Source: Tetrahymena thermophila SB210
Lineage: Eukaryota; Ciliophora; Oligohymenophorea; Hymenostomatida; Tetrahymenidae
Reading direction: 5' to 3'
DNA length: 64,000 nucleotides
Assembly (NCBI RefSeq): GCF_000189635.1
Contig: NW_002476185.1
Location: 293,886 to 357,885 of the forward strand
Made by a program: the position numbers and the translations under genes. Numbering within the stretch: the first letter of the stretch is position 1; each line of letters begins with the position of its first letter. Below the pieces are notes generated by a model that worked only from the letters and a program-made list of their open reading frames with translations, was not told the origin of the DNA and searched no databases. Shown in pieces: positions 12,521-24,260 of the stretch.

Positions 12521-15500
12521 ATGAAAAAAGTAGATATTTTTGGAAGCCAAGTTTCATTTAGGCTTAATGGAATAGTCTAACACAAAACTAAATTTGGGGC
12601 ATTTTTTACTATTTTACTTTTTGGAATTATAGTTTATAGAATAATTTTCTTAATTTTTTAAGTTATTCTAGGATCAAACCCAAAAGTTTTGTATTAAGAA
12701 AGATAAGTTGACAATCCCAAAGCATTCATTATATCACCGCAAACTTTTTCGATGGCTATAGGACTTTTAAATACTAATTATACATATTTTGTAGATGAAA
12801 GAATCTTTACAATCTAAGGCATTCATCGAGTTAAATAAAATATTTTCAATTAAACAACAAATTAATATGATGAAGTGTTTACAGATAACTATTTTGACCT
12901 TGTTAATTGTACAAAAGACCATATTCCTGATGATAAATTAAGATCATATTTTGAAAAATCTTAACTTTACTCACATTTATGTCTACCACTAGATAAGTAA
13001 CTTGAAATAGAAGGTTAGTATAATTCTGATAATTATTAGGAAATAAATTTTTACTTTGAAAAGTGTGTTGGAAATGGATGCTTAGATTAGAAATATATAG
13101 CTGATTTACTTAATAAACATTATATTGAACTTTTGTTTACTGATGTTTATTTCTCACCACAAACAAAAAATTATCCTTTTAATAGATATTCAAGGGATTT
13201 ATACTGGTAGTCAAGCTAAAATTTACCTAAAGAAGTAAACATGTATATGAGAAATAACTATGTTGAAACTGATTATGGCTGGCTTACTCCTAATATCGTT
13301 ACAGATATTTTTCCACAATACAGTTACGATGATAACCAAGTAAGTTTTTTTCTACTTTATTTAATTAAATTAGGAGAAAATAAATTTAGAGTAATGTTAA
13401 CTATTTTTTTTATTTTCCAATACATTATCAAAAAGATCAATAATTGAAAGAGTAAGCTTGCTTTATTTTAATTAAAAAAAAAAAAACCTATTTTTTATTG
13501 ACAGAAGATTAATTATAAGCTGTCTTTCCTCATTAATTAGGACAGCCGCCATCTTCAAATTAAAAAATTAATTTTGATATAAATTTTTAGTCAATTTTTA
13601 AAAAACTTTATCGAAATTTATTAATTAGATAGATAGAACATACATTTATGAGAAAAGAAAATTTTTTTAAATTTATTTTTTTTATGCTAAAGAAATATTT
13701 TAAAATTTATTAAAAGATTTTCATATTTTATTTTTATTTACACTTTTTAAAATTAGATTGTTGATATCTCAAATAACTTCTTCTTTCACCTTGTGATTAG
13801 GTTTGAGAAATAAAAAGAAAATTTATATTAAAGGAGTTATGATACTGTTTTTACAATTATGTCTTAAATAGGTGGATTTACCTAAATACTTCTAACAATA
13901 TTTTCATTTGTATGCATAAAATATTCACAAATAGATCTAAATCGATCTTTAATAAATCAGTAATACGATTTTTAAGAAGCCTCTAACAAAACAGAGTAAA
14001 CTAATTTTAGTACACCACTAATATAGAGTATTAAAATTAACAATAGTATTTTAGATTTAGACTAATAAAAAAAAGTTGATAAGCAGCTTTCTATATTTTC
14101 AAAAACTTGCATTTATAAAGAAAAAGCCTTTAATGATAAAAAATAGTTATCAACTTGTTAAATCAAGCAATAGAAATTAATTTCCCCGTAAAATTAAAAA
14201 ATGGATACAATTAATAACAATTCTGTTTAATTAGAGCAGTTTAAGTAAAATAAAGAGTTTTAGGGGACTTAATAAACTATTGTTAATAAATAAAATGATG
14301 ATAATACAAACTCTTCATTACTTTACAATCAATTCTAAAAGTTAAATGAAGTAAATAATAGTAATTCACTCAATTTCAATATATTTTCATATATGCTATC
14401 GTTTTTTAGTAGTATTTCTAAATAATTTAGGACAAAAAAGAAAATAATTGATTATGGGTTTGAGTAACTAAATATAAATTTAGATATTTAATATATACTG
14501 AAAAAAATGATGGAAATAGATAAACTTAAAAGAATAATTTTGAACGATGACTAGCTTAATTTATTTGATTATATTCCTAAGCCTAAAATAATTTATAAAA
14601 TAGAGCAAAACTAAGAAATGAAATTTGAGAAATCTTAAATTTTTTCTTTTAATTAAAATTAAAATTGTTTTGAAAAATATAAAATAGCTAAATAAAGTTT
14701 TTAAAATATTTTTGCCAAAGAAAAATAAACTAAAATAGATTAAAGTATACTTAACTTATTGGATGAAAAAAAATATCAATTCTTTAGCAATTTATAATAG
14801 GAATAAAAGAATGTAAAATAGTAAAATATGTAAAGAAACTATAGCCAATTTAATCTAAAAAGATATATCAATACTTAAGAAGAAGATAATGATACCTTTA
14901 ATATAGAGTAAGAAGATATTATCTCAAATGATAATATGCAAAAATATGATTTTAGACAATATTCAGGTCCAAGTATGTTATCTCATAATCTGAGTAGAAG
15001 TTAGTAATACAAATTTACTATTTTTTCATTTAAATTTATCCATTTTTTAATTATTAAAAAGCTTAAGGAGAAATAAGTTATTAGAAATCGATAAAACCGA
15101 ACAATTATGATAAAATTATTTAATATTTTAAAGATATAATTTATTATTTTAGTGATTAAATAAATATTTGATTAAAACACCATTATATGGAAATTGAATT
15201 TTCTAAATGAAAACTATTTTATCATTTTGATAAATTTTTATCTAAAAAAATATTTATTCATACTATTAGTTCTTGATATACAGCCAAATGTAGGGATTTT
15301 TTAGTAATCAAAATTATTTTTTATCCACCTTTAAAAATTATAGCCTCTAGTGACATCATATTAGAAATGTTTTATAATTAAATCTAAGGTATTATTTAAG
15401 TCAATAAAAATATCCTTGAAACTAATAAAAAAAATTTTCAATTTTTTATTTTTATAAATTTTCAAGTAAGTTTGGTTAAATTTAATAAATATAAATTTAA

Positions 15501-15523
15501 AATGGTAGGTATATCAGGTATGA
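12521..15523 (+). CDS. Two-TM ciliate membrane protein
   Basis: Two exons: 12521-13339 and 13757-15523 (phase 0 intron, 417 nt, GTAAGT...ATTAG). The N-terminus is cytosolic, then a first TM (about 28-50, FFTILLFGIIVYRIIFLIF). An extracellular domain with FSMAIGLLN follows, and VIRFEKQKENLYQRSY leads into SQIGGFTQILLTIFSFVCI (about 307-325), the second TM. The cytoplasmic part has IDYGFEQLNINLDIQYILKK and MEIDKLKRIIL, then LFDYIPKPKI (about 540-549). This layout is shared by a large ciliate family usually labelled only 'transmembrane protein'; that statement is from memory. The function is unknown. The frame is open to TGA at 15521, but residues after about 690 are Ile/Lys/Asn-rich and may be untranslated sequence or contain another intron, so the C-terminus is uncertain. 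Confidence 0.68.
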
Positions 15524-17098
15524 TTACTAATTTTTTAACATTGCATAAGATTTTTTTGTTATTTATAAAATTATTATATTTATTTTTTGCTTCTCAATTT
15601 GATAATTTTGCAAAATAAAATAATAAATTTTTAAAGGATTATTAAAAAAATGTAAATTAATTTTACAATTAAAAAGATGTTACTTACTTTTCTATAAATT
15701 GCTTATCATTCATTAAAAAATCAATAAACTAAATTTTTATTTTTAAAGGATGAATTTATTAGTTGAAGAAAATATTGGAGAAGATTGTATTTTTTGTGAA
15801 ATAGATAAATATACATAAATTAGTAACGTAAAATAGCTGTCTATTTATTTAAATAACTTCTGATAACATCGTCAGAGTATTTTTTTAAGTTATATTACTT
15901 CTATTTATAATTTCAATTCAGGCATAAAATTATAAAAAAACAAAAGGATTTCTAAAAATTTAGTGTAAGAATTGTAATTTAATTTATCCTTCATTTTATA
16001 ATTTTATATGGTTAATATTAAATACGAACTTGTGTTTAAAAAAATATATAATAAAAGATTATCCTCACCTAAACAATAGCTAATTAGCTAAAACAATATT
16101 TACAAAACGTAATTAATTCTAAAATTAGTTAGCAAGAGGATAAAAGGTGAACTCAAAACATAATTTATAGTATTAAGTATTTTGTGGATAATATATATTA
16201 AGTGAGATCACTAAAAATAGATGATTACATTTCTAAGCGATTCATGTAAATTTTATTTTAATTGGAGGGCTATTTTATAAAAGTATATTATAAATATGAT
16301 AATTATTTAAATTATTACAATCCATTATTTGTTTCATTAGAATAGAGAGGATAATAATAAATAAATAAATTTACTGATCTTATAATAATTTTAAAAAAAA
16401 GAGATATGTATTATTCCATGCTTTTTATATAAAATCCTTGTTTGAAAAAATGAGAAAGTTACTGTGCAACTGACAGGAAAATGTCCTTGATTATTCGCTT
16501 TTGCGCAATTTAATGAATGACGAGAATATTTTCTGAAACTCAGTTTATTTATTATATATTTGATGCAATTTAGTGTTTATGACAAATATCGCACACAAAA
16601 TAGTTATTTATATATTGATGTCATCATATTCGACCTTTGCATCAGAAATCAAGATTAATGATTGATAATATAGCTTTTATGGAAATTAATATAGAAAGTT
16701 TTGTAAGTCAAAGAAAACTAAATCAAAATTTTTAAATAGTTGATTCTTGTTGATAAGCTTTAAATCTTTTTGGTGGGTAATTTGGAAGAATAAATAAATA
16801 GATCAATCAAATATAAGAATATTATTGGGATTGCATATTATAGATATCAAAGGAAGGAATTAAATAAAAACAGTAATTCAAATAGATTAAGCAAGTTTTA
16901 AATCTTACTGAAAGAAATGATAATATTTTTGAAAATATTCCAGATAATTGAAATATATCCATTTATAAACGTTGTGTGAAGATTAATTGTAAAATTATAT
17001 TTAATAATTTAAGAAACAAAAAATAAAAAGAAAAATCTAAAGCAATATTTAAAAATAGGTAAAAAAACAACATAAAAAAAAGATAATAAAATAAATAA
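15524..17098. other. Intergenic, with a GC-richer island at about 16440-16650
   Basis: Mostly A+T-rich. Between about 16440 and 16650 the sequence is noticeably less biased (strings such as gtgcaactgacagg and gacctttgcatcag). It might be a small RNA gene or an unrecognised exon; see findings. The last 60 bases before the opine dehydrogenase ATG are A-rich, as is usual in Tetrahymena leaders. Confidence 0.4.
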
Positions 17099-18319
17099 AT
17101 GTCTACTGGAAAAGTTATTGAGGTCACAATTTGTGGTGGTGGCAATGGAACACATGCTTCTGCTGCTGTTATTAGCAGAACCAAGGAATTTAAGGTTAAT
17201 GTTTTCACTCGTCGTCCTAAGGAATGGAGCAAAAATTTAGTAGGTATAACTAAGGGATCAAGCTGGGAGTCAAGAGGTAACTATGTAGCCAATTTGAATA
17301 ATATCACAAATAACCCATCAGAAATCTCTACTACTGATGTCTGGATTATTAGTGGACCTGCTCACATTCATTATGGTCTTTTAAAAAGCATTGCTCCTTA
17401 CGTTAAGCCTGGTGCCTTCGTAGGAACACTCTTCGCCTAAGGTGGTTTTGAGTGGATGTGCAGAGAAGTTTTTGGATAACGCTTATCTTAGTTAACTATG
17501 TTTGGTCTTTTCAACATCCCTTTCATCTGCAAGTCAGACGAATATGGCAAAAGTGTTCGTATCATAGGCCCTAAGGATTAGCTCTTAGTCGCTATCGAAC
17601 CTGCTACTAGAATGACTGAAACTGTCAAGCTCATTGAAAAGATGTGGACTATTCCTACTGTAACACTTCCTAATTTCTTAACTTTAACTCTTACTCCTTC
17701 AAATCAAATTATTCATCCTGCTCGTATTTATGGTGTCTTCTAAAACTGGGATGGTAAGACTCCTTACGACCCCAAGTCTATTCCCCTTTTCTATGAAGAT
17801 ATGGATGAATACTCTGCTCATCAACTCGAGTTATTAGATAGCGAAATATAATTGATTAAAGAAGGAATTATGGGCAAATACCCTTAATACGATCTTACTT
17901 ATGTCCTTCCCTTAAGATAACGTATTATCAAGCAATATGGCAAGTAGGTTTCAGATCCTACAAATATGTACACTACTTTCCGTACCAACTAAGGATATAA
18001 GACTGTTAGAATCCCTGTCAAAGAAGTCTAAGGAGGTGTCATTCCTAACATTGATGGACGTATCTTTTGGGAAGATGTCCCATATGGCCTCATGATTCTC
18101 CGCCAAATCGCTGACTTTGTTGGAGTCCACACTCCCAACATCAACAGAATGATTAGATGGCACTAGTAATTTATGAATAAATAATACATTCTCCCTAACG
18201 ATGAACTTAATCAATCTCTTCTTGCAGAAACTGGTGTACCCTCAAGATATGGCATTACTAATCTTGATTAACTTATTGGTAGACATAGTACCTCTCACCC
18301 CACTTAGTCAAGACTTTGA
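17099..18319 (+). CDS. Opine (octopine/nopaline) dehydrogenase family protein with C-terminal SRL
   Basis: Single exon, 406 residues, close to the family norm. The N-terminal Rossmann motif is ICGGGNGTHA (11-20), the G-x-G-N-x-x-x-A signature for NAD(P)H binding. The second domain contains TPSNQIIHPARIYGVF (about 200-215), matching the conserved Asn/His region of the opine dehydrogenase fold. Family members reductively couple an amino acid to a 2-oxo acid such as pyruvate, re-oxidising NAD(P)H; which opine is made here cannot be read from sequence. The last three residues are Ser-Arg-Leu, which fits the peroxisomal PTS1 consensus, so a peroxisomal location is inferred. Codon use is the least A+T-biased in the window, suggesting high expression. 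The A-rich leader just before the ATG supports the start. Confidence 0.88.
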
Positions 18320-21235
18320 GTGTGCTTGATGAGGATAAACAACATTTCTTTGAGAGAGATAATCTAAAAACATTTTATAATTACAAACAAAGGATATAAA
18401 TAAGTAGGAAGAATAAAATTAATAGGCATTCAAGTAACTAAGTAATAAAGTGCAAACAATAATTTAATAATAATTGTATTGCTATCATCATTTAAAGAAA
18501 AGAAGAATAAGTGAGTTCTCCTAATTTTTGAAAAGAATATTATAAATAGCATAAAACAAACAAGCAAATAATCAATCAATAAAACTTACAATCAAACAAA
18601 TAAATATTATTTATACCACATTAAACAACAAACATAAACTTAGTTTCAAATGTCTTTAAAATTTATCATAAATATAATTTATCTCTCATAATAAATAACA
18701 TTAAGTGTATCATTTTTATTATTTATTTTATTTACTTGTAATCCCCTTTCTCATAATTTATATAAAAAATACAAAATAAGCAAGAAAGAAAGAAAGAAAG
18801 AAAGAAATAAATCAAACAAACAAACAAATTATTTTAAAATTTTATTTTTCTTTAACCTTCTATGTGGGAAAATAAAATAACAAAAGTAAATTAAAAAAAT
18901 AAAAAATATTCCCAACTTTAAAAATAAACAAACAAGCCAATTGTTATAAATATTATTTATTAGCCTTTTTTATTTGCAAAATCAAAGATACAGTTGATTT
19001 GATCTACTCTTTTTAAAATTTTATTTTTTTAATTTGAAGGATTAATTTTTCATCATCTAGGATACTATCACATTAAATTTTAGACCATAAATAAAAATAA
19101 ATAAATAGATAATATTTTGGATAGGATTCTTTTGATAACAATTGGCAATATCTTGTTAACTCTTACTTTATTAAACCAAAAAAAAAAAAAAATCCATACT
19201 ATTAATCACAAATTTATTTATCTCATTTTTGAAATTTGAAATGCTAGATAGAACTAATGTCTAATTAAATATCTTGGCTATAACTATTACAAAGGCTTTT
19301 TATTATTGTGCATTTTTATATAGTATATCTGATAAAGTTTCATTCAACTTATAAAGTCTATATTAATCATAGATATTTAAAACATTTTCTCCTTCAGCTT
19401 AACAAAATCTGTTAAAACTTTAAGGAGCTTAGTGTGTAAGCCATCAGAATTAAGTAAATATTATTTATAAATTAATTTTGTATTTTTAAAATTAAACCTA
19501 GCTTCTAGATTTTTCTTAGCTTTAGAAATGCAATCTTATTTTAAGTTTACAACAAAAATAAATCGTAATAAGATGCTATTATATTTATTACTAATTTCTA
19601 ACTTTTAAATCAAAATTTCATTCAAATTTTATCTCTCTAAAATATTTATTTTACTTGGTAAGTATATATTAACAAAATTATACTTATCTTTCTATATTTA
19701 ACTCCATTTTAATTTAACAATTATTATATCTTCAATATTATTATAAAAACTATCAATCTAAAATAAAGTTAGATATAAATATGATGCTTCCAACACTTAT
19801 TATAAACACTATGCAAATATAAAAAGTTAATATTTTTTCATATTTATTATTTATGAATCTCAAATTATATTATAATATCTTAATTAATTATCGATTGAGA
19901 AAGATATAAGCTCATTCAAATTATTTGGTTAATAATTGTTAATCAAACAAATTTAATTTATAAACAAAGTAATTAAAAATTTTATAATTTTGTTTCTTAA
20001 AATAAATAATTAAATTTTCAATTACATTGAAGTAAATTTCGTGAGAAGCGAAAGTACAATAAATAGCTTGATATAAATTAAATCTAAGTAATTTAGTTTT
20101 ATTAAATACTTTAAAAACATCTTTAGAACTTTAACAACATAAAACTTATATTCTGAAAATCAAATTTACATGATTGTATATAAGAATAACTAAATGATTG
20201 GTTTAATTTATCTTAATTTTATTAATTATTTTGCTGATCTCATTTATGCTTTAATTTGCTATTATAGATATTATTATGGATTGAAAAGGCCATTTTTAAA
20301 TAATTTAAATATTTTTGCACGTTTACTAATTCATTTATTGCTTTAAAAACCTTTTTACATTTAATCAATAAAGCATGAAGGTTTTAGCTAACATTTATTA
20401 ATATTGGTTAGTTACTTGATTGGATAGTGCTTATTATATACTTATATTAGCATAAATCCATATGATTTTCATCATTTGTTATATAAAATGAGAGCTTATT
20501 AATTATTGTATAAAAGTGTATATAAACCAATAAAAATTTTAACAATCAATAGCAGCATTTGTAGAGAATAATTTTAAATGAATATTTATGTTTAATATAT
20601 TTATAATAGCCAGATAAATTAAATAAATATTGATAAAGGTATATGATAAAGTTTATTTAAAACTTAGAAAAAGTCTAACAGGAACTTTAAAAATCATAAC
20701 TATCATATAAAAATTAATGTAAACAATTTTAAAAATTATAAATTATAAAATAAAATGCTGTTATAAAATTTATTTAAGAGAATTTTTCAAAAAACTTCAC
20801 TTTTTTTGATTTATGGCTTTAAAAATTAAATTACATTAATTCGCAGCTAAATATGTATTTTTATTATCAATATTTATTTATTAAGAGCTTTTAACAAATC
20901 TTTTAAAAGATGTGAAGCAAGGAAGAACTTCAATTATTTTTGAAGATTTATCTATAATGATCTCAATCAAAAAAAAATCACTAAAGTAAATTTTTGTAAA
21001 TCAAACAAAAAAACTGGTTTCAATTTAATAAAAAAACAATTTGCTATAAAACGAATTTTAATATTGTAATATTTGATATCATTAGCATATTAATATATAT
21101 GTAAACACAGTTTTATAAAAAGTAAAGTTTTATTTGATATTAAAACTTCGGCAAATAAATAATAGTAAAATTTTGAAAAGGTGTATTTCATACTTTTTAC
21201 TTTTCAAATGAGTAAAAACTAACTCACTAACTAAT
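18320..21235. other. 2.9 kb intergenic region with a short GAAA microsatellite
   Basis: Lies between convergent genes. Contains an (AAAG)n run at about 18783-18807 and an AAAC run just after. Around 19230-19460 the sequence is slightly GC-richer but gives no motif in any frame. Confidence 0.45.
18783..18807. repeat. (AAAG)n microsatellite
   Basis: About six tandem GAAA units directly visible, followed by CAAA units. Likely slippage product. Confidence 0.85.
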
Positions 21236-21946
21236 TCAATTAGTAAATTATTCACTTTAAAAATAGAGATTATGTTGAATTTCCATAAAATCTTCTTGTT
21301 GATAATTTCCATAAAAGCCAGATTCAAAATTGTTTTAGTCAAATTAGTCTTAATAAGGGAAGTAATTATCTTCATCTCCCTGTTCTAGTTAGCAATCACC
21401 AACTTCAATATGGTTAAACTATTATGTTTAATCCTAAACTATTTCTGACTCTTAATCTTCATGTGCTTAGTAAATTTATTAAAGCGATTTAGTAGTATTT
21501 GGATTTTAATAAATATTTTAAGTTGGGCCTTCAATGGTTGTATTAATAATTTCATTATGTTCTGATGTGAATTACTGAGTCTCTAAACAGTCTATCTCTT
21601 ATTGTTAAACTTCGTTTTATTATTTAGTAACATCTTTGGGTTTTCTACCTTGCTTCTTCTTAATAGTTTAAAAATCTGGATGATTTTTATGCTTTAATCT
21701 TATGTGGTTTGATAAAGCACCTTCGCTTTTTAGAGTCGTTCCACATTTACATTTTAAAACCTTAGGAAGTACTTTAGATTTATCTTTTATGATAGTTTAA
21801 TTTCTCTTACCTTTAGGTCTTCCCAATTTTTTTTCAGGTTTATATCCTTCTATATCATTGTTATGCTTCAGCCTAATGTGGTTATAAAGTGAAGAGTTAC
21901 TGTCATATTCAAATTCACCACATTTGCAAGGAAACAGTTTATGCAT
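21236..21946 (-). CDS. Two-finger C2H2-like zinc-finger protein with AT-hook-like linkers
   Basis: Single exon, 236 residues, ATG at 21946, TGA at 21236-21238. Two zinc-finger-like modules: CKCGEFEYDS...NHIRLKH (Cys7, Cys9, His23, His28) and CKCGTTLKSE...NHIRLKH (Cys66, Cys68, His81, His86). The spacing is C-x1-C-x12/13-H-x4-H, not the classical C-x2/4-C. Each finger is followed by a basic Gly-Arg-Pro-rich linker (GRPKGKR at 42-48, GRKPK at 100-104) that resembles an AT-hook. The C-terminal half is acidic and Gln-rich, as in activation domains. The combination suggests a nuclear DNA-binding protein; the target is unknown. I do not recognise a named family. Confidence 0.75.
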
Positions 21947-24260
21947 TGTAGCAGAATAGGTTTAAAATATTCTTTCTAATTATTATTATTTTTTTAAAAA
22001 TTTGTGATATTAAATTAATTATAAAAATTGATTTGATTAATATAAATAAAAAGAAACCAGCTTTTCATTAAAGAAAAGAAGCTTTATTATTGATGAAAAT
22101 AGAAAGATACTTTTTATCCACAAATGAAAAATTATAAAACACACCAAATATATTTAAAAAAATGAGTATAAGTTAAGCAAAATTTATGAGAAAGATAAAT
22201 AATTATAATACTATAGTACATAATTTATAGTGATTTAGCATATATCTCTATAAAAATTAACTGGTGAAATAGTTTACCTTAAAATTTCTATCTTTTCCTT
22301 TTTATCCACTAATCACACAATTTTAATTACAAATTTACTTTTAATTAAAATAAGATAAAAACTTTGCTTACAGTTAACTATTTTTTATTTAATAAAAAAA
22401 AAATAATAGCTTTAAAAAAACCTTCAAAATAATTTTAATATTATCTATTTTATCTATATTATTCCATTTAATCATAAATATTATTTGTACAAGAAGACAT
22501 ATCTTTTATTTTTATAGATGTTTAATTAATTACTTATGTAAAAGTTATCTATATATCTATCATTCTATTTAAAAATCAAAACAAACCTTTTGATACATGA
22601 ATAAATTAATAAGTTTCTAATTTGCAAATATAAATAATTAGTCATATTTTTGAGTTCTTTTGAAGTTTTAAAATAAAAAAGTACATAATTTGTTTTATTA
22701 ACAATTTATTAATTGGAAAATTATTCTTATCATATTTATATTCAAGCGTAATTGTTCAAACTGATTTTTAATAACCTAGTTTAAAATTTTCATTTACTAT
22801 TAATCTAAAAAGTTCAACTCATCTTTGTTTAACATTTTTAGTTTCTTTTTATTAGCTTTAATTTTATTATCATAACCTAATTAAACCTTATTAAATCTTA
22901 AATTAAGCTATTTAGCAAAATTATAATTTTTTTTTGAAGTTATTATATGCATTTAACTATTTGATAAAGTTAAGACAGTACTTTAAAATTTTTTCTAAAA
23001 GTTCTTGATCTTGATAAACTCGTATCTTTGGTTTATATTTTTTCTAGAGAAAAAATTTCTCTAATTAATGTATTTTTAGAGATTAAATTTAGGGATTCTT
23101 TAAAATTTGTAAAGATTGATATTTTTTATTTTAGGTTACAATCCATTCCATAATTATCAAAAAATTGTATTAAATGATGAACTAATATTACTTAAGTAAT
23201 TAAATAACCACACAAATTATTTACTCTTAATTAAAATTAATTAATAGTTTTCTTCTTTATGTTTATGTTTAACTTTTAAACTATATGAGTAACTAGTATA
23301 AAAAATAAATTCATTTTTAATAATTTAACAGTTTTACTTAAGAATATAAAAAATTTATGTAAATACTTTAGTTTATCATTTACTTATTGCTTTTTTCATG
23401 ATTTAATATTTTTTAATTTTATTAAACTTTCCAAACTTGAATGAAAATTTCTTAAAATTAAGTGATAAACTCATTTTATCGAAGTATTACTATATAAAAA
23501 GATAGCAAAATTACTTTGCATTAATTGATTAAATTTTAAAAAAATGAAAAATAAAAACTCAAAAAGTAGTAGTTGATTAAATAATAAATGAAAGAGACAT
23601 GTTACTTTTATTTATGTATATTTTTTTCTTATTATATTCAAATATTTTTTATTACATAAATTACCAAATAATTATTGTAACTTGTAATAATTATTATTAT
23701 ATTCTTTCCCGCGAAAAAACGAGTCCTAAAAATATTAAAAAATAAAATAAAATTCTAAACCTATTTTCACTATTTTTGAATAAATATCATTTTAATTTTT
23801 CAAAAACTCTTTTAGTAATAATCGAAAGAAAAATAAAGGTTTAATTCTTTAAAATATAAAAATTATAAGGCTATATTTGCTCTCAATAAATTATTTTTTA
23901 CTTTAAGTTAAATATATATTGTTATATGGCTTATATTGTATAATAGATTCTATCTATATTAAATAAAATTAGTTTATTAATTGATTTTCTTATTTATTTA
24001 ATTAAAAAGATACAATTCAATTCAAATATAATATAATAATAGATCGATCATTTTAGAGTTGATTTACAAAAATCTTAGAAAAAATGTAATTTTGAATTTA
24101 AAACTATGTATCTTATTAGAAACTTAATTTTTATAAGACATTTATTTATTTATTTACTTACTTATTTGTATATTTTTATTATTGAGAAACCAATAATTTT
24201 ACTTGAATTATAAATTTATTTTTATTTATATAATATAAAACAACAAAAATTTTTTTTATT
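21947..24260. other. Intergenic A+T-rich DNA
   Basis: Between two minus-strand genes. Long poly-A/T tracts; no exon recognised. The region around 22740-22930 is slightly more mixed in composition but has no motif. Confidence 0.45.

Noticed and set aside
13374..13451. Possible extra exon of the membrane-protein gene (QLFFLFSNTLSKRSIIER region)
   Set aside because: It has plausible splice sites, but skipping it joins DDNQ directly to IVDISNNFFF in phase and reproduces the family pattern up to RSY and SQIGG, whereas including it does not.
15751..15863. Short frame starting MNLLVEENIGEDCIFCE
   Set aside because: Only about 37 codons, no acceptor or donor that extends it, no recognised family.
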